NCBI RefSeq assembly: GCF_004328625.1
Contig: NZ_CP032229.1
Coordinates: 1,798,001 to 1,862,000, forward strand
Direction: 5' to 3'
Length of the DNA: 64,000 nt
DNA from: Streptomyces seoulensis
Lineage (GTDB): Bacteria > Actinomycetota > Actinomycetes > Streptomycetales > Streptomycetaceae
Shown here: in pieces, positions 37,214-46,763 of the stretch
Numbering within the stretch: position 1 is the stretch's first letter
Layout of the letters: every line of letters begins with the position of its first letter
Translations under genes and position numbers: made by a program
Notes under the pieces: model-generated
What the model was told of the DNA's origin: nothing
What the model saw: only the letters and a program-made list of their open reading frames with translations
Database searches by the model: none

Positions 37214-40183
37214 TTGGCGCTCAGCAGACGTACTTTCAGTGCCCTGACCGGCTGTGCCGCGCTCGGGTTCGCCATGGGCGGGAGCGGAGGGCCGGGCGCG
37301 CCCGCGGCGTTCGCGGCACGCGGGGTCCCGACCGGTCCCGCGCCCGCGCCGCCGCGTGCGGACGGCCGGCGGCACACCGTCGGGTACGACCCGCACTCGC
37401 TGCTGGTCGACGGCAGGCGGCTGGTGGTGTGGTCGGGCGAGATGCACCCGTTCCGGCTGCCGAGCCCGTCGCTGTGGCGGGACGTGCTGCAGAAGATGCG
37501 GGCGCACGGCTTCAACGCGGTCAGCGTGTACGTCTCCTGGAACTACCACTCCCCCGCCCCCGGCCGCTTCGACTTCACCGGCGTGCGGGACCTGGACCTG
37601 TTCCTGCGCACGGCCGCCGAGACCGGTCTCTACGTCATCCTGCGCCCCGGCCCGTACATCAACGCCGAGGTCGACGGCGGAGGTTTCCCCGGCTGGCTGA
37701 CGGTGACCAAGGGCACCGCGCGCACCGCCGACCCCACCTATCTGCGCCATGTCGACGCATGGCTGACGCAGGTCGACCGGATCGCCCGCCGGCACCTGTA
37801 CACCCAGGGCCGGGGCACGGTCCTGCTGTACCAGCTGGAGAACGAGTACGACTCCCACGTCACCGAGCCGACCGGCCGCGCGTACATGTCCCACCTGTAC
37901 AAGAAGGTGCGGGCGGACGGCATCGACGTACCCCTCTTCCACAACGACAAGGGGCGCAACGGCTATTGGACGCCCGGCTCCTTCGACACCGGTGGTGAGG
38001 AGGGCGGTTACCTGTACGGCTTCGACGGATACCCCTCGCCCTCCCAGAACCCGCCGGACTGGGGGAAGTTCGGGAAGGGCGGCCAGACCGGGGGCTCCAC
38101 CGCCTCACCGAACACACCGGGTTTCACACCCGAGTTCGGCGGCGGCTGGTTCGACCCGTGGGGCGGGGCCTGGTTCGACGGCAAGGGGTACCCGGAGGCG
38201 CGGCGCACCCGCGACTCCGCCTACGAGCGTCGCTTCTACCTGACCAACCTGGCCAACGGGCTCACCCTGCACAACGTCTACATGACGTTCGGCGGCACCA
38301 GTTGGGGCTGGCTGCCCGCACCGGTGGTCTACACGTCGTACGACTACGGCGCCGCCATCGACGAGGCGCGCAACGTCACCCCGAAGATGGCGCCGATGCA
38401 CCAGCTCGGCCATCTCTTCCAGCGGGTACCGGACTTCGCGCGGCTGGACCGGGCGGCGGACGTGACGGTGGCGGGGCTGAGGGTCTACCACCTGGCCAAC
38501 CCGGACACCGGCGCCCATGTGTACGTCACGCGCAACGACGGCACGAAGCCGGTCACCGCCGAGCTGCCGACCGATGCCGGGAAGCTGCGCATCACCGTCC
38601 CCGCCCGCGACGCCCGGATGCTGGCGACCGGACTGCGCCTCGGCAAGCGGAAGATGCGGTACAGCACCGCGCAGCCGGTGATGAGCGTGACGGCGGGCGG
38701 GCGGGACGTCGCCGTGTTCGCGGGCCGCCGGGGTGACATGGCGGACCTGGTGCTGGACTGCCCCGTCGAGCCGAACGTCACCCGGCTGGACCCGGAGGCC
38801 GGCTGGGCGTACGAGCGCGGGGAGCTGCACGTCAGCGCCCCGCTCGGGGAGGCCGGGCTGAGCCGGGTGCTGGTCAGCGGCGGCGAGACCGAGACCCCGC
38901 TGGTGCTGCTCTTCGCCGACGACGACACCTCGCTGCGGATCTTCCCGTACGACACCGCCGCCGGGACCCTGATGGTGTACGGCCCCGCGCTGCTGCGCCA
39001 CGCCGAGGTGCACGGCTCGGAGGTGCGGCTCACCGGCGACCTGGCCGGCGAGTCGGTGATGGAGGTGTGGGGCCCTCGCGGTGTCGACACCCTGGTGTGG
39101 AACGGGCGCCGGATGCCGACCCGGACCACCCTCTCCGGCAGCCTCATGACCACCGCCCCGCTGCCCCGGGTGCCCGAGGTCCGCCTCCCGGAGCTGACCG
39201 GCTGGCGCATGCGCACCGAGAACCCGGAGGCGGGCCCGAGCTTCGACGACTCCGGGTGGCGCCGGGCGGACCGTACATCCTCGTACAGCACCACACCGGT
39301 ACCCGAGGGCGGCCCGGTGTTGTTCGCGGACGACTACGGGTTCCACTACGGGGATGTCTGGTACCGGGGTGGTTTCAGCGGCAGTACCGGTATCGAGCAG
39401 GTCTCGCTCTCCTACAGTTCCGGTACCCAGGGTCTGTTGATGGCCTGGCTGGACGGGGAGCCGCTGGGCACCCACCGGCTCCCGGTACCGGACAGGACGA
39501 CCACCATCCGCAAGGGAACCTGGGAGGCGACGGCCACCTTCCCCGTCCGCCCGGAGCTGCGCTCCCCCGGCCGCCATGTGCTGTCGGTGCTGGTGCGGCG
39601 CATGCAGCACGACCAGGACGGCAAGGGCGACGACACCCACAAGGCGGCACGCGGTCTGACCTCGGTGTCCTTCACGGGGGCGGCCCCGGAGGTGTCCTGG
39701 CGGCTCCAGGGCGAGCGGGGCGTGGATCCGGTGCGCGGGCCCATGAACACCGGCGGGCTGTACGGGGAGCGGGAGGGCTGGCATCTGCCGGGCCTGCGCG
39801 ACCGGGACTGGGAGCCGGTGACCTTCCCGAGGGAGGAGCGGCGGCAGGGCGTCACCTGGTACCGCACCACCTTCCGGCTGTCGGTGCCGGGCGATGTCGA
39901 CGCCTCGGTGGGGCTGCGCCTGGAGGACGATCCGTACCGGGCCTACCGGGCGCAGATCTTCCTCAACGGCTGGAACATGGGGCAGTACATCAACAATGTG
40001 GGTCCTCAGCACACCTTCGTGCTGCCGAACGGGATTCTGCGCACACGTGGCACCAACACACTGGCGCTGGCGGTCCTGTCGGAGTTCACCACACTGTCCG
40101 GTCCGGGCACGGTGGGCCTGACCCTGATGGGTGCCGCCGCGGGCGGCCTGCCGGTGATTCCGGTGCCCTCCCCCGGCCACTGA
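37214..40183 (+). CDS. Secreted GH35 beta-galactosidase (Tat signal)
   Basis: A 989-residue exported glycosidase that would release terminal beta-galactose. The N-terminus MALSRRTFSALTG is a twin-arginine signal (Arg-Arg at 5-6 with a hydrophobic stretch and Ala-rich cleavage region). The GH35 TIM barrel follows: WSGEMHPFRLP, the YINAEVDGGGFPGWL loop, acid/base Glu in LLYQLENEYD (about 209) and nucleophile Glu in TPEFGGGWFDPW (about 306). The C-terminal half has the beta-sandwich and jelly-roll domains of the family. TTG at 37214 is chosen because GGAGG lies six bases upstream. It follows the sugar ABC operon. Confidence 0.92.
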   Translation: MALSRRTFSALTGCAALGFAMGGSGGPGAPAAFAARGVPTGPAPAPPRADGRRHTVGYDPHSLLVDGRRLVVWSGEMHPFRLPSPSLWRDVLQKMRAHGFNAVSVYVSWNYHSPAPGRFDFTGVRDLDLFLRTAAETGLYVILRPGPYINAEVDGGGFPGWLTVTKGTARTADPTYLRHVDAWLTQVDRIARRHLYTQGRGTVLLYQLENEYDSHVTEPTGRAYMSHLYKKVRADGIDVPLFHNDKGRNGYWTPGSFDTGGEEGGYLYGFDGYPSPSQNPPDWGKFGKGGQTGGSTASPNTPGFTPEFGGGWFDPWGGAWFDGKGYPEARRTRDSAYERRFYLTNLANGLTLHNVYMTFGGTSWGWLPAPVVYTSYDYGAAIDEARNVTPKMAPMHQLGHLFQRVPDFARLDRAADVTVAGLRVYHLANPDTGAHVYVTRNDGTKPVTAELPTDAGKLRITVPARDARMLATGLRLGKRKMRYSTAQPVMSVTAGGRDVAVFAGRRGDMADLVLDCPVEPNVTRLDPEAGWAYERGELHVSAPLGEAGLSRVLVSGGETETPLVLLFADDDTSLRIFPYDTAAGTLMVYGPALLRHAEVHGSEVRLTGDLAGESVMEVWGPRGVDTLVWNGRRMPTRTTLSGSLMTTAPLPRVPEVRLPELTGWRMRTENPEAGPSFDDSGWRRADRTSSYSTTPVPEGGPVLFADDYGFHYGDVWYRGGFSGSTGIEQVSLSYSSGTQGLLMAWLDGEPLGTHRLPVPDRTTTIRKGTWEATATFPVRPELRSPGRHVLSVLVRRMQHDQDGKGDDTHKAARGLTSVSFTGAAPEVSWRLQGERGVDPVRGPMNTGGLYGEREGWHLPGLRDRDWEPVTFPREERRQGVTWYRTTFRLSVPGDVDASVGLRLEDDPYRAYRAQIFLNGWNMGQYINNVGPQHTFVLPNGILRTRGTNTLALAVLSEFTTLSGPGTVGLTLMGAAAGGLPVIPVPSPGH

Positions 40184-40200
40184 ACGACCGTACGCGCACG

Positions 40201-40222
40201 GGTGGTTTTCGGTTGAACCACC
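40201..40222 (+). promoter_or_regulatory. Palindrome upstream of the ImmA/IrrE operon
   Basis: GGTGGTT (40201-40207) and AACCACC (40216-40222) are perfect inverted arms with an 8-base spacer. The right arm overlaps a TTGAAC box (40213-40218) that is followed 16 bases later by CATGAC, so the element may be an operator over the promoter. It could also serve as a weak terminator for the galactosidase. Confidence 0.5.
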
Positions 40223-40312
40223 TCCGCTGATCCGCATGACGTGGACACACCCGTGCGCGTACGCTCGGACGGTCCGGCGACGGCGTCGGGGCGAAGGAGG
40301 AGAGGGCGGCAC

Positions 40313-40909
40313 ATGGTCAGCGCGGACGCACGGGCGCGAGCGGCACGACTGACCGCCCGGCTGCGCCCCTCCCGTCCGGCCCGCGCGATGCGCGCCCTGG
40401 CCAAGCAACTCGCCTCCGACATTGCTGAGTTGCCGGAGCCGCCGGCCGGGGTGCGCGAGGTCTGCCGCGCCCTGTGCGCCGCGATGGGCGACCGGCGCGG
40501 GGGGCGGCCGGTGGAGCTGCGGTTCGAGCGCTTCCCGGACGAGATCGAGGTCACCGGGCTGTGGGTGGAGTTCCAGGACTTCGATCTGGTCATCGTGGAG
40601 GAGCGCGCGGAGGCCGTACAGCAACTGGTCATCCTGGGACATGAGTTGTGGCATCTGCACGCCGGGCACCGGCATCATCCGCCGCTCGGTCCGGCCACCC
40701 TGGCGCTCGCGGACGGGTCCGGCTGGGAGGGGGCCGCGCTGACGGTGGCCGCCCGTGACGGCTCCCGCGAGGACGACGAGGCAGCCGCAGAGGACTTCGG
40801 CCACCGTCTGGCCACCCTGTTCCGTCCCCACCTGGGACGCTCCGCCGAACCCCTGGACCTCGTCCAGCGTTCCCTCGGCTATCGCGGCCGGGACGGGGCG
40901 GCGCGGTGA
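40313..40909 (+). CDS. ImmA/IrrE-type metallopeptidase
   Basis: A 198-residue protein. A basic N-terminal helical part is followed by a zinc-metallopeptidase core with HELWH (about residues 110-114) inside VILGHELWHLHAGHRHH. Family members cleave phage-type repressors or XRE regulators. ATG at 40313 follows GAAGGAGGAGAGG, an excellent ribosome site. The stop overlaps the GTG of the next gene. The XRE partner often seen next to such genes is not adjacent here. Confidence 0.86.
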   Translation: MVSADARARAARLTARLRPSRPARAMRALAKQLASDIAELPEPPAGVREVCRALCAAMGDRRGGRPVELRFERFPDEIEVTGLWVEFQDFDLVIVEERAEAVQQLVILGHELWHLHAGHRHHPPLGPATLALADGSGWEGAALTVAARDGSREDDEAAAEDFGHRLATLFRPHLGRSAEPLDLVQRSLGYRGRDGAAR

Positions 40910-42135
40910 GCGCGGCGGTCATGGAACCCGCCGCCACCCTGCGGGACTTCTCGATCTCCTTCTGGATTCCCACGGCGGTGCTGGGCATCGCCCTGGTGAT
41001 CAAGCTGCCCACGATCATCCGGCTGTGGCGGGACCCGCTGCTCCGCGCGGTCGGCGGTCTGCTGCTGCTGGCCTGCGCCGTCTTCGTGTTCTGCTCGCCG
41101 TCCACCATCGCCCGGGTGAACCGGCTGACCGGGGTGTCCAACATCTCGGCGCCCTGGTGCTATTCGCTGCTCACCGCGTTCTGCGGCTCCTGTCTGCTGC
41201 TGATCATCACCTGGCGCAACGGCCCCGACCGCTCGGCGGTGACCCGGCGGGCCCGGCGCTGGGTGCTCTCGGTGTACAGCGGGGTGATCGGCGTACTGTG
41301 GCTGCTGTTCCTGCTGGCCGACGTGCCGGTGGAGCGGCTGCGGGACCTGGACACCTACTACGCCACCACCCCGTTCATGCGCGAGGAGATCCTGCTCTAC
41401 CTCGGCGCCCACGCCCTGGCCTGCCTGATCACCGCGCGGCTGCTGTGGAACTGGGTGCGCGCGGAGGGGCTGGACGCCTGGCTGCGCTGGGGGCTGATGC
41501 TGCTCGGCGCGGGCTACGTACTCAACCTGATCTTCGACGCGGCCAAGCTGGCGGCGGTCGGCGCCCGCTGGGTGGGCGGTGACCTGGACTGGCTGAGCAC
41601 CGACCTCGCGCCGCCGGTGGCCGCCCTGTCCGCCATCCTGATCGCGGTCGGCTTCATCCTGCCGCACGCCGGCCAGTACGCGAGCGACCGCTGGCGGGTC
41701 CGGCTCGCCCACCGTGAACTGCGCCCGCTGTACCTGCTGATGCGCGCCTCGGCCGGAGAGGGCGTGCCGCGCGTGCTGCGGGCGACGCCGGAGCTGCGGC
41801 TGACCCGGCGCGAGACCTTCATCCGGGACGTGCTGCTGCCGCTGGCCCGGCACCTCGACACCGCTCTCGGCGCCCGCGCGTACGAGGCGGCGCTGAGCCT
41901 CGGCCATCCGCCGGAGCGGGCGCGGGCACTGGCCTCGGCGGTGACCATCCTGGACGCGGTCGAGGCGAAGGCCCGGATGCCCGAGCCGCCCGCGACGGTG
42001 ACCGCGCCGGACACCACCGACCTGCTCCAGGAGATCGGGCCCGTCTCCCGGGCCCTCCGCCGTCCCGACGAGATCGCGGCGGTCCGTGCCCGTGCGGCCG
42101 CCGACCCAGCAGAGAGCGTTGCCGCACATGAGTGA
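40906..42135 (+). CDS. MAB_1171c-like multi-pass membrane protein
   Basis: A 409-residue protein. Its first about 260 residues form around seven hydrophobic helices, and the C-terminal about 150 residues are a soluble helical domain (RWRVRLAHRELRPLYLLMR, RRETFIRDVLLPLARHLD). This matches the uncharacterised MAB_1171c-like family often encoded beside ImmA/IrrE peptidases. GTG 40906 overlaps the upstream TGA by four bases, and its end overlaps the FAD monooxygenase start by eight. A regulatory or transport role is unproven. Confidence 0.82.
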   Translation: MSAAVMEPAATLRDFSISFWIPTAVLGIALVIKLPTIIRLWRDPLLRAVGGLLLLACAVFVFCSPSTIARVNRLTGVSNISAPWCYSLLTAFCGSCLLLIITWRNGPDRSAVTRRARRWVLSVYSGVIGVLWLLFLLADVPVERLRDLDTYYATTPFMREEILLYLGAHALACLITARLLWNWVRAEGLDAWLRWGLMLLGAGYVLNLIFDAAKLAAVGARWVGGDLDWLSTDLAPPVAALSAILIAVGFILPHAGQYASDRWRVRLAHRELRPLYLLMRASAGEGVPRVLRATPELRLTRRETFIRDVLLPLARHLDTALGARAYEAALSLGHPPERARALASAVTILDAVEAKARMPEPPATVTAPDTTDLLQEIGPVSRALRRPDEIAAVRARAAADPAESVAAHE

Positions 42136-43522
42136 AGTGAAGACCACGGCCGTCGTGCTCGGCGGCTCCCTGGCCGGCATGCTCGCGGCCCGCGCCCTGG
42201 CCGCGACGGGCGCCCGGGTCACGGTGGTGGAGCGGGACCCGCTGCCCGCCGGGCCGGAGCCGCGCAAGGGGCTCCCCCAGGCCCGGCACGTCCACCAGCT
42301 CTGGTCGGGTGGTGCCCGCGCGCTGGAGGAGCTGGTGCCGGGCGCGCGGGACGCGCTGAGCGCGGCCGGGGTGCGCCGGGTGCCGATGACCACGGACATG
42401 GTGGCGCTGTCGGCGCACGGCTGGTACCGGCGCTGGCCGGAGTCGGCGTTCATGCTGCCGGCCGGGCGGGACCTGCTGGACTGGGTGGTCCGGGATCTGG
42501 TGCGGGCGGACGGCGCGATCGAGTTGCTGGACCGCACCGAGGTCGTCGCCCTCACCGGCACCGGCCGCGCGGTGACCGGGGCGCGGGTGCGGGCCGACGG
42601 CGCCGAACGCACCCTGGAAGCCGGTCTGGTGGTGGACGCCACCGGGCGCGGTTCCCGTGCCGCGCACTGGCTGGCGGGGCTGGGACTGCCCGAGCCGGAG
42701 CGCCGGGAGGTCGACTCGGGGCTGACGTACGCCAGCCGGCTGTTCCGGGCGCCGGAGGGGGCGCGGGACGGCTTCCCGGTGGTCAACATCGAGCCGGACC
42801 AACGGGGTTCGCGCATCGGGCGCGGCGGGGTGCTGCTGCCGGTCGAGGACGGCCGGTGGCTCGTCACCCTGATCGGCGCCCGCCCCGACGAACCGCCGTC
42901 CACCGGCGATGAGTTCCTCCGGTACGCGCGTGAGGAGCTGCGGCACCCGCTGATCGGGGAGTTGCTCACCCACGCCGAACCGCTGACGGACGTCACGGTC
43001 ACCCGTACGACCGCCAACCGGCGTGTTTTCTATGAGCGGTTGACCGAGTGGCCCGAGGGGTTCGTCGTGCTCGGCGACGCCCTGTGCGCGCTCAACCCGG
43101 TGTACGGGCACGGCATGTCGGTGGCGGCCCGGTCGGCGCTGGCCCTGCGGGACACGGTGCTCCGGCGGGGCGGGCCGGGTACGCCCGGTCTGGCCCGGCG
43201 GGCGCAGCGGGCGGTGGGCCGTACGGTGCGGACCGCGTGGGACCTGGCGATCGGCGCCGACGTCTTCTACCCCGGCGCCACCCCGGCCGGCCCGACGGTC
43301 CGGGACCGGCTGGTCGCCGGATACGTCGGCCGGCTGCTGCTGACGGCCACGGGCAACGGCCGGGTCGCGCGCCGGGTGACCGACGTGACCTCGCTGGAGG
43401 CGGGCGCCCAGGCGCTGCTCGCCCCGCGCATGCTGCTGGCGGCCGCCGTGGGCCCGCTGCGCCCGCCGCTGACGGGACCACCGCTGACGGCGGAGGAGCG
43501 CAAGGCGGCGGGACTCGTCTAG
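42128..43522 (+). CDS. FAD-dependent monooxygenase / epoxidase-like protein
   Basis: A 464-residue flavoprotein. The N-terminal Rossmann loop is VVLGGSLAGMLAARALA followed by Glu in TVVERDPLP. The second FAD motif is GFVVLGDALCALNPVYGHGMS (about residue 317). It resembles geranylgeranyl-reductase and polyether-epoxidase-like flavoproteins rather than classic hydroxylases. Its ATG overlaps the membrane protein's stop, giving a tightly coupled ImmA - membrane protein - flavoenzyme operon. The substrate is unknown. Confidence 0.87.
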   Translation: MSEVKTTAVVLGGSLAGMLAARALAATGARVTVVERDPLPAGPEPRKGLPQARHVHQLWSGGARALEELVPGARDALSAAGVRRVPMTTDMVALSAHGWYRRWPESAFMLPAGRDLLDWVVRDLVRADGAIELLDRTEVVALTGTGRAVTGARVRADGAERTLEAGLVVDATGRGSRAAHWLAGLGLPEPERREVDSGLTYASRLFRAPEGARDGFPVVNIEPDQRGSRIGRGGVLLPVEDGRWLVTLIGARPDEPPSTGDEFLRYAREELRHPLIGELLTHAEPLTDVTVTRTTANRRVFYERLTEWPEGFVVLGDALCALNPVYGHGMSVAARSALALRDTVLRRGGPGTPGLARRAQRAVGRTVRTAWDLAIGADVFYPGATPAGPTVRDRLVAGYVGRLLLTATGNGRVARRVTDVTSLEAGAQALLAPRMLLAAAVGPLRPPLTGPPLTAEERKAAGLV

Positions 43523-43554
43523 GGCCTGTCTTCCGGATCTCGCCGGAGCGGTCC

Positions 43555-44400
43555 CTACCCCGCGAACGGCGGCTGCGGGAGCCCCTCGCCCGCGTCCGGC
43601 ACCACCAGTACCGAGCCCGACAGGGGGGTGGGGGCGGTGAGGCCGACGCGGGCGGTGGTGACGTAGAGGTCGCGCAGGCCGGGGCCGCCGAAGGCGCAGG
43701 CGGTGGTGCGCGGGACGGGGAGGCGGATCTCCCGGTCCAGGGTGCCGGAGGGGGTGTAGCGGCGGACCGCTCCGCCGTCCCACAGGGCCACCCAGACGCA
43801 GCCGGCCGCGTCGACCGTCAGCCCGTCCGGGAAGCCAGCGCCGTCCTCGACGACGGCCAGGGTGCGCCGGTCGCGGACGCCGGTGCCGTCGTAGTCGAAG
43901 ACGTCGACACGGCGGGTGGGGCTGTCGACGTAGTACATCAGGGTGCCGTCCGGGCTCCAGCCGATGCCGTTGCTCACGGTGGCGTCGGTGAGGACCGGCT
44001 CGGCGGTGCCGTCGCCGGTCAGACGGGTCAGGGTGCCGCCGCCGGGGGCCTCGTCGTAGCGCATGGTGCCGGCCCAGAGGGAGCCGTCGGGGGCCACGGC
44101 CGCGTCGTTGGCGCGGCGGCCGGGGACCGGGTCGCGGTGCAGCCAGCCGAAGGCGCCGTCGGGGTCGAGCAGGGCGACGCCGTCGCGGAGGTTGAGGACC
44201 AGGCCACCGTGGGCGCGGGGCTTGGCGGCGCCGACGTGCTGGCCGGTGGTGCGGACGGTGCGGCGGCCGGTGGCCGGGTCGTAGGTGTGGACGCGGCTGC
44301 CCAGGACGTCGACCCAGAGCAGGCGTGCGGTGGCCGGGTCCCAGGTCGGGCCCTCGCCCAGCTCGGCCTGGGCCGCGACGGCGACCTCGTAGCCGCTCAC
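43555..44400 (-). CDS. SMP-30/gluconolactonase family protein
   Basis: A 281-residue six-bladed beta-propeller lactonase that hydrolyses sugar 1,4- or 1,5-lactones. Metal ligands are Glu in ELGEGPTWDP (about residue 16), Asn in RRANDAAVAPDGSLWAGTM, Asn in VSNGIGWSPDG and Asp in FPDGLTVDAAG. It has no signal peptide. Its GTG start overlaps the stop of the upstream IclR gene, so regulator and enzyme are coupled. It would sit between a sugar dehydrogenase and a sugar-acid dehydratase in oxidative sugar catabolism. Confidence 0.92.
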   Translation of the reverse strand: MSGYEVAVAAQAELGEGPTWDPATARLLWVDVLGSRVHTYDPATGRRTVRTTGQHVGAAKPRAHGGLVLNLRDGVALLDPDGAFGWLHRDPVPGRRANDAAVAPDGSLWAGTMRYDEAPGGGTLTRLTGDGTAEPVLTDATVSNGIGWSPDGTLMYYVDSPTRRVDVFDYDGTGVRDRRTLAVVEDGAGFPDGLTVDAAGCVWVALWDGGAVRRYTPSGTLDREIRLPVPRTTACAFGGPGLRDLYVTTARVGLTAPTPLSGSVLVVPDAGEGLPQPPFAG

Positions 44401-45170
44401 GCCGCCTCCCGGTACCCGAGGCGCCCGGAGAGTTCGGCGGCGCCCTGGACGGCGAGCGCCTCCAGCTCGGGACGGCGTTCCTCGCTCCAGCGGACCGTGG
44501 GCACCGAGATGGACAGCGCGGCCACCACCCGCCCGGTGCGGTCGCGGACCGGGGCGGCGACGCAGCTCACGTCCGGGTTGGACTCCCGGCGCTCCACCGC
44601 GACCCCCCGGCGCCGGATCTCCGCGAGCACGTCGCGCAGTTGCCCCGGGTCGGTGAGGCTGTCCGGGGTCATCGCGGCCAGTTCGGCGCCGTCGGGGACG
44701 CGTGCGGCCAGCTCCGGCGCGGGCAGCGAGGCCAGCAGCATCTTGCCGACGGCCGTGCAGTGCGCGGGCAGCCGGCGTCCGGCGGCGGAGACCATGCGGA
44801 CGGCGTGGGTGGAGTCGACCTTGGCGATGTAGATGACGTCGGTGTCCTCCAGCAGCGCCACATGGACCGTCTCGTCGCAGGTCTCGGCGACGGTACGGGC
44901 CACCTCGCCGCCCTCGGCCGCGAGGTCGAGCTGCTCGGCGTACCGGCTGCCGAGCTGGTACGGGCGTACGCCGAGCCGGTACCGGCCGGGCTGTCCTGGT
45001 ACCGGTACCAGGTAGGAGCGGGCGGCAAGGGTGGTGACCAGCTCGTGCACGGTGGTGCGCGGAAGGCCGAGTCTGCGCACGATGTCCGGCGCGGAGAGGG
45101 TGCCGTCCCCGTCGAGGAACAGCTCCAGGATGTCGAAAGCCCGCGTCACGGCGGGCACGAGGCGTCCCAC
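44397..45170 (-). CDS. IclR family transcriptional regulator
   Basis: A 257-residue regulator. The N-terminal winged helix (AFDILELFLDGDGTLSAPDI to GLPRTTVHELVTTLAARSYL, about residues 11-57) is followed by the IclR effector domain with LGSRYAEQLDL, TAVGKMLLASLP and SNPDVSCVAAPVRDR. IclR proteins commonly control sugar-acid and aromatic catabolism. GTG at 45170 follows AGGAGG. It is coupled to the SMP-30 gene and probably regulates it. Confidence 0.94.
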   Translation of the reverse strand: MGRLVPAVTRAFDILELFLDGDGTLSAPDIVRRLGLPRTTVHELVTTLAARSYLVPVPGQPGRYRLGVRPYQLGSRYAEQLDLAAEGGEVARTVAETCDETVHVALLEDTDVIYIAKVDSTHAVRMVSAAGRRLPAHCTAVGKMLLASLPAPELAARVPDGAELAAMTPDSLTDPGQLRDVLAEIRRRGVAVERRESNPDVSCVAAPVRDRTGRVVAALSISVPTVRWSEERRPELEALAVQGAAELSGRLGYREAA

Positions 45171-45204
45171 GTCCGGCCTCCTTGCTCTACGGGCACGGTG
45201 TCCC

Positions 45205-45212
45205 GTGTTCGA
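45205..45212 (-). promoter_or_regulatory. TCGAACAC box upstream of iclR
   Basis: On the minus strand, TATCGAACAC lies 35 bases before the iclR start. The core TCGAACAC also occurs in the element before the sugar-acid dehydratase gene (27988-27995), and CCGAACAC occurs at 30218. A shared IclR-type half site is possible. The match is short. Confidence 0.35.
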
Positions 45213-45305
45213 TACCCAGACCGGCGACCGGCGGGGCGAACACAGGCTAGGTCAGCGCGGGTCGCGCGGGCAACGGTCATCCGGGTACCGGGCACCATGG
45301 GAGGC

Positions 45306-45863
45306 ATGGCTCGCGACTTCTCCCTGGTGCTGCTGCGCCGCATGGCCGACCACAATCCGGAGCTGGCCGAGGACGCCCGCCGGCGGCTCGGCGCCTCCGC
45401 GACCGAGATGCGGGAGGCGAACAAGCGCTGGCAGGCGATGGCCCGTTCTCCCAGGTCACGCCCGGCCGTATCCCGGTACCGGGCGATGCTGGGCGAGCCG
45501 GAGTCGGTCGAGCCGCGCCGGGTCGGCGACCTGGAGTGCGAGGCGATGCGGTGGGCGCTGCCGCTCTGGCCGGACCTTCGCTTCGAGCTGCTGACCGGAC
45601 CGGGCGGAGCGGTCCTCACCGAGTGGCTGGTGCGCGCCCCCGGCGCCCCGGCGCCCGGACTCGGCACGCTGGAGGACCTCACCCCCTGGTCCTGCACCCT
45701 GGAGGAGGTGGCCCGCGCCTTCGCCCCGGCCCGCCCGGTCCAGAGCACCGCCCCGACCCGTCAGGCACTGACCTTCACCGCGCCGGACCGGGACGGGGTA
45801 CCGCACGAGATGGCCGCCGAGTTCACCTGGGGGCTGCTCCAGCGGACCGCCCTGCGGGACTGA
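45306..45863 (+). CDS. Hypothetical protein, unrecognised family
   Basis: A 185-residue soluble protein I do not recognise. It begins MARDFSLVLLRRMADHNPEL, with a helical, charged first third and a C-terminal alpha/beta region rich in Trp and Leu (LPLWPDLRFELLTGPGGAV, DLTPWSCTLEEVARAF). Good GC3 bias along the frame supports coding. An alternative ATG at 45297 adds three residues, and neither start has a well-spaced ribosome site, though GGGAGG sits between them. It converges with the ATP-grasp gene, with three bases between stops. Confidence 0.7.
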   Translation: MARDFSLVLLRRMADHNPELAEDARRRLGASATEMREANKRWQAMARSPRSRPAVSRYRAMLGEPESVEPRRVGDLECEAMRWALPLWPDLRFELLTGPGGAVLTEWLVRAPGAPAPGLGTLEDLTPWSCTLEEVARAFAPARPVQSTAPTRQALTFTAPDRDGVPHEMAAEFTWGLLQRTALRD

Positions 45864-45866
45864 GCC

Positions 45867-46763
45867 TCAACTGCTCTGCGCCGCCTCGATGATGAGCCGG
45901 GCCACACGGGGGCGGGACTCGGGATGCAGGTCGAGGAAGAGATGCGGCTCGACGAGTTCCAGCTCCAGCACGCAGGGTTGCCCGTCCGCGCCGTCGATGA
46001 GGTCGACCCGGCCGTAGAGCAGCCGCTCGGCGCCGCCCGGCACGGCCGCCAACGCCCGCTCGGCCACGTCCAGTTCGGCGGCGGTCGGCTGCCACTTCTC
46101 CAGCTTCGGGTGGGCGGTCTTGACGGCGTCGAAGGGCGTACCGGGGACGAGGACGGCACCCTTGCGGCTGGCGTGCAGCAGGCGTCCGCCGAAGAAGTGC
46201 AGGGCCCGCTCGCCGTGTTGGTCGACGCCCCGCATGTAGGGCTGCACCATCGCGGTCAGGCCCTCGGCGTGCATGTGCGCCAACTGCTTTACGGCAAGCT
46301 CGCGTTCCTCGGGGGTGTACCGGGCCGCGTACCGGGCTCCGGCGCCCGAGGCGGGCTTGATCACGTACTCGTGCCCGGTCGGGAGGCCGGGCTCGGCGCC
46401 CGGCGGTGGGGGCGGTCCGGGCGGGAGGTAGCGGGTGGGGACCGTGGGCACGCCGGCCGACGCCAGTTCACCCAGGTAGCGCTTGTCGACGTTCCAGTGC
46501 ACCACGTCCACCGGGTTGAGCAGCCGGGTGAGCGCGTCGACCCGGTCGGCCCAGGCCAGGAACTCGGCGGTGCGCCAGGTGTAGTCCCAGGTGGAGCGGA
46601 TGAGGACGAGGTCGTAGCCGGCCCAGTCGGCGTCCGGGTCGTCCCAGAACCGGGCCTCCGCGTCGGCGCCCGCCGCCCGCAACTCCGCGACCAGACCAGG
46701 CAGATCGGGGTCCTTGCTCGGCGCGGTGCCGGGGTCGTAGGTGGCGAGGGCGATACGCGGCAC
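45867..46763 (-). CDS. ATP-grasp domain protein (RimK/glutathione-synthetase-like)
   Basis: A 298-residue ligase-type enzyme that should form an amide or thioester using ATP. The pre-ATP-grasp N-domain (IALATYDPG, DLVLIRSTWDYTW) is followed by the ATP-binding lysine region EYVIKPASGAGARYAARY and a C-terminal metal site in RVDLIDGADG and LELELVEPHLFLD. GTG at 46763 follows GGGAGCCC. It faces the MerR-PP2C gene in divergent orientation. The substrates are unknown. Confidence 0.87.
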   Translation of the reverse strand: MPRIALATYDPGTAPSKDPDLPGLVAELRAAGADAEARFWDDPDADWAGYDLVLIRSTWDYTWRTAEFLAWADRVDALTRLLNPVDVVHWNVDKRYLGELASAGVPTVPTRYLPPGPPPPPGAEPGLPTGHEYVIKPASGAGARYAARYTPEERELAVKQLAHMHAEGLTAMVQPYMRGVDQHGERALHFFGGRLLHASRKGAVLVPGTPFDAVKTAHPKLEKWQPTAAELDVAERALAAVPGGAERLLYGRVDLIDGADGQPCVLELELVEPHLFLDLHPESRPRVARLIIEAAQSS

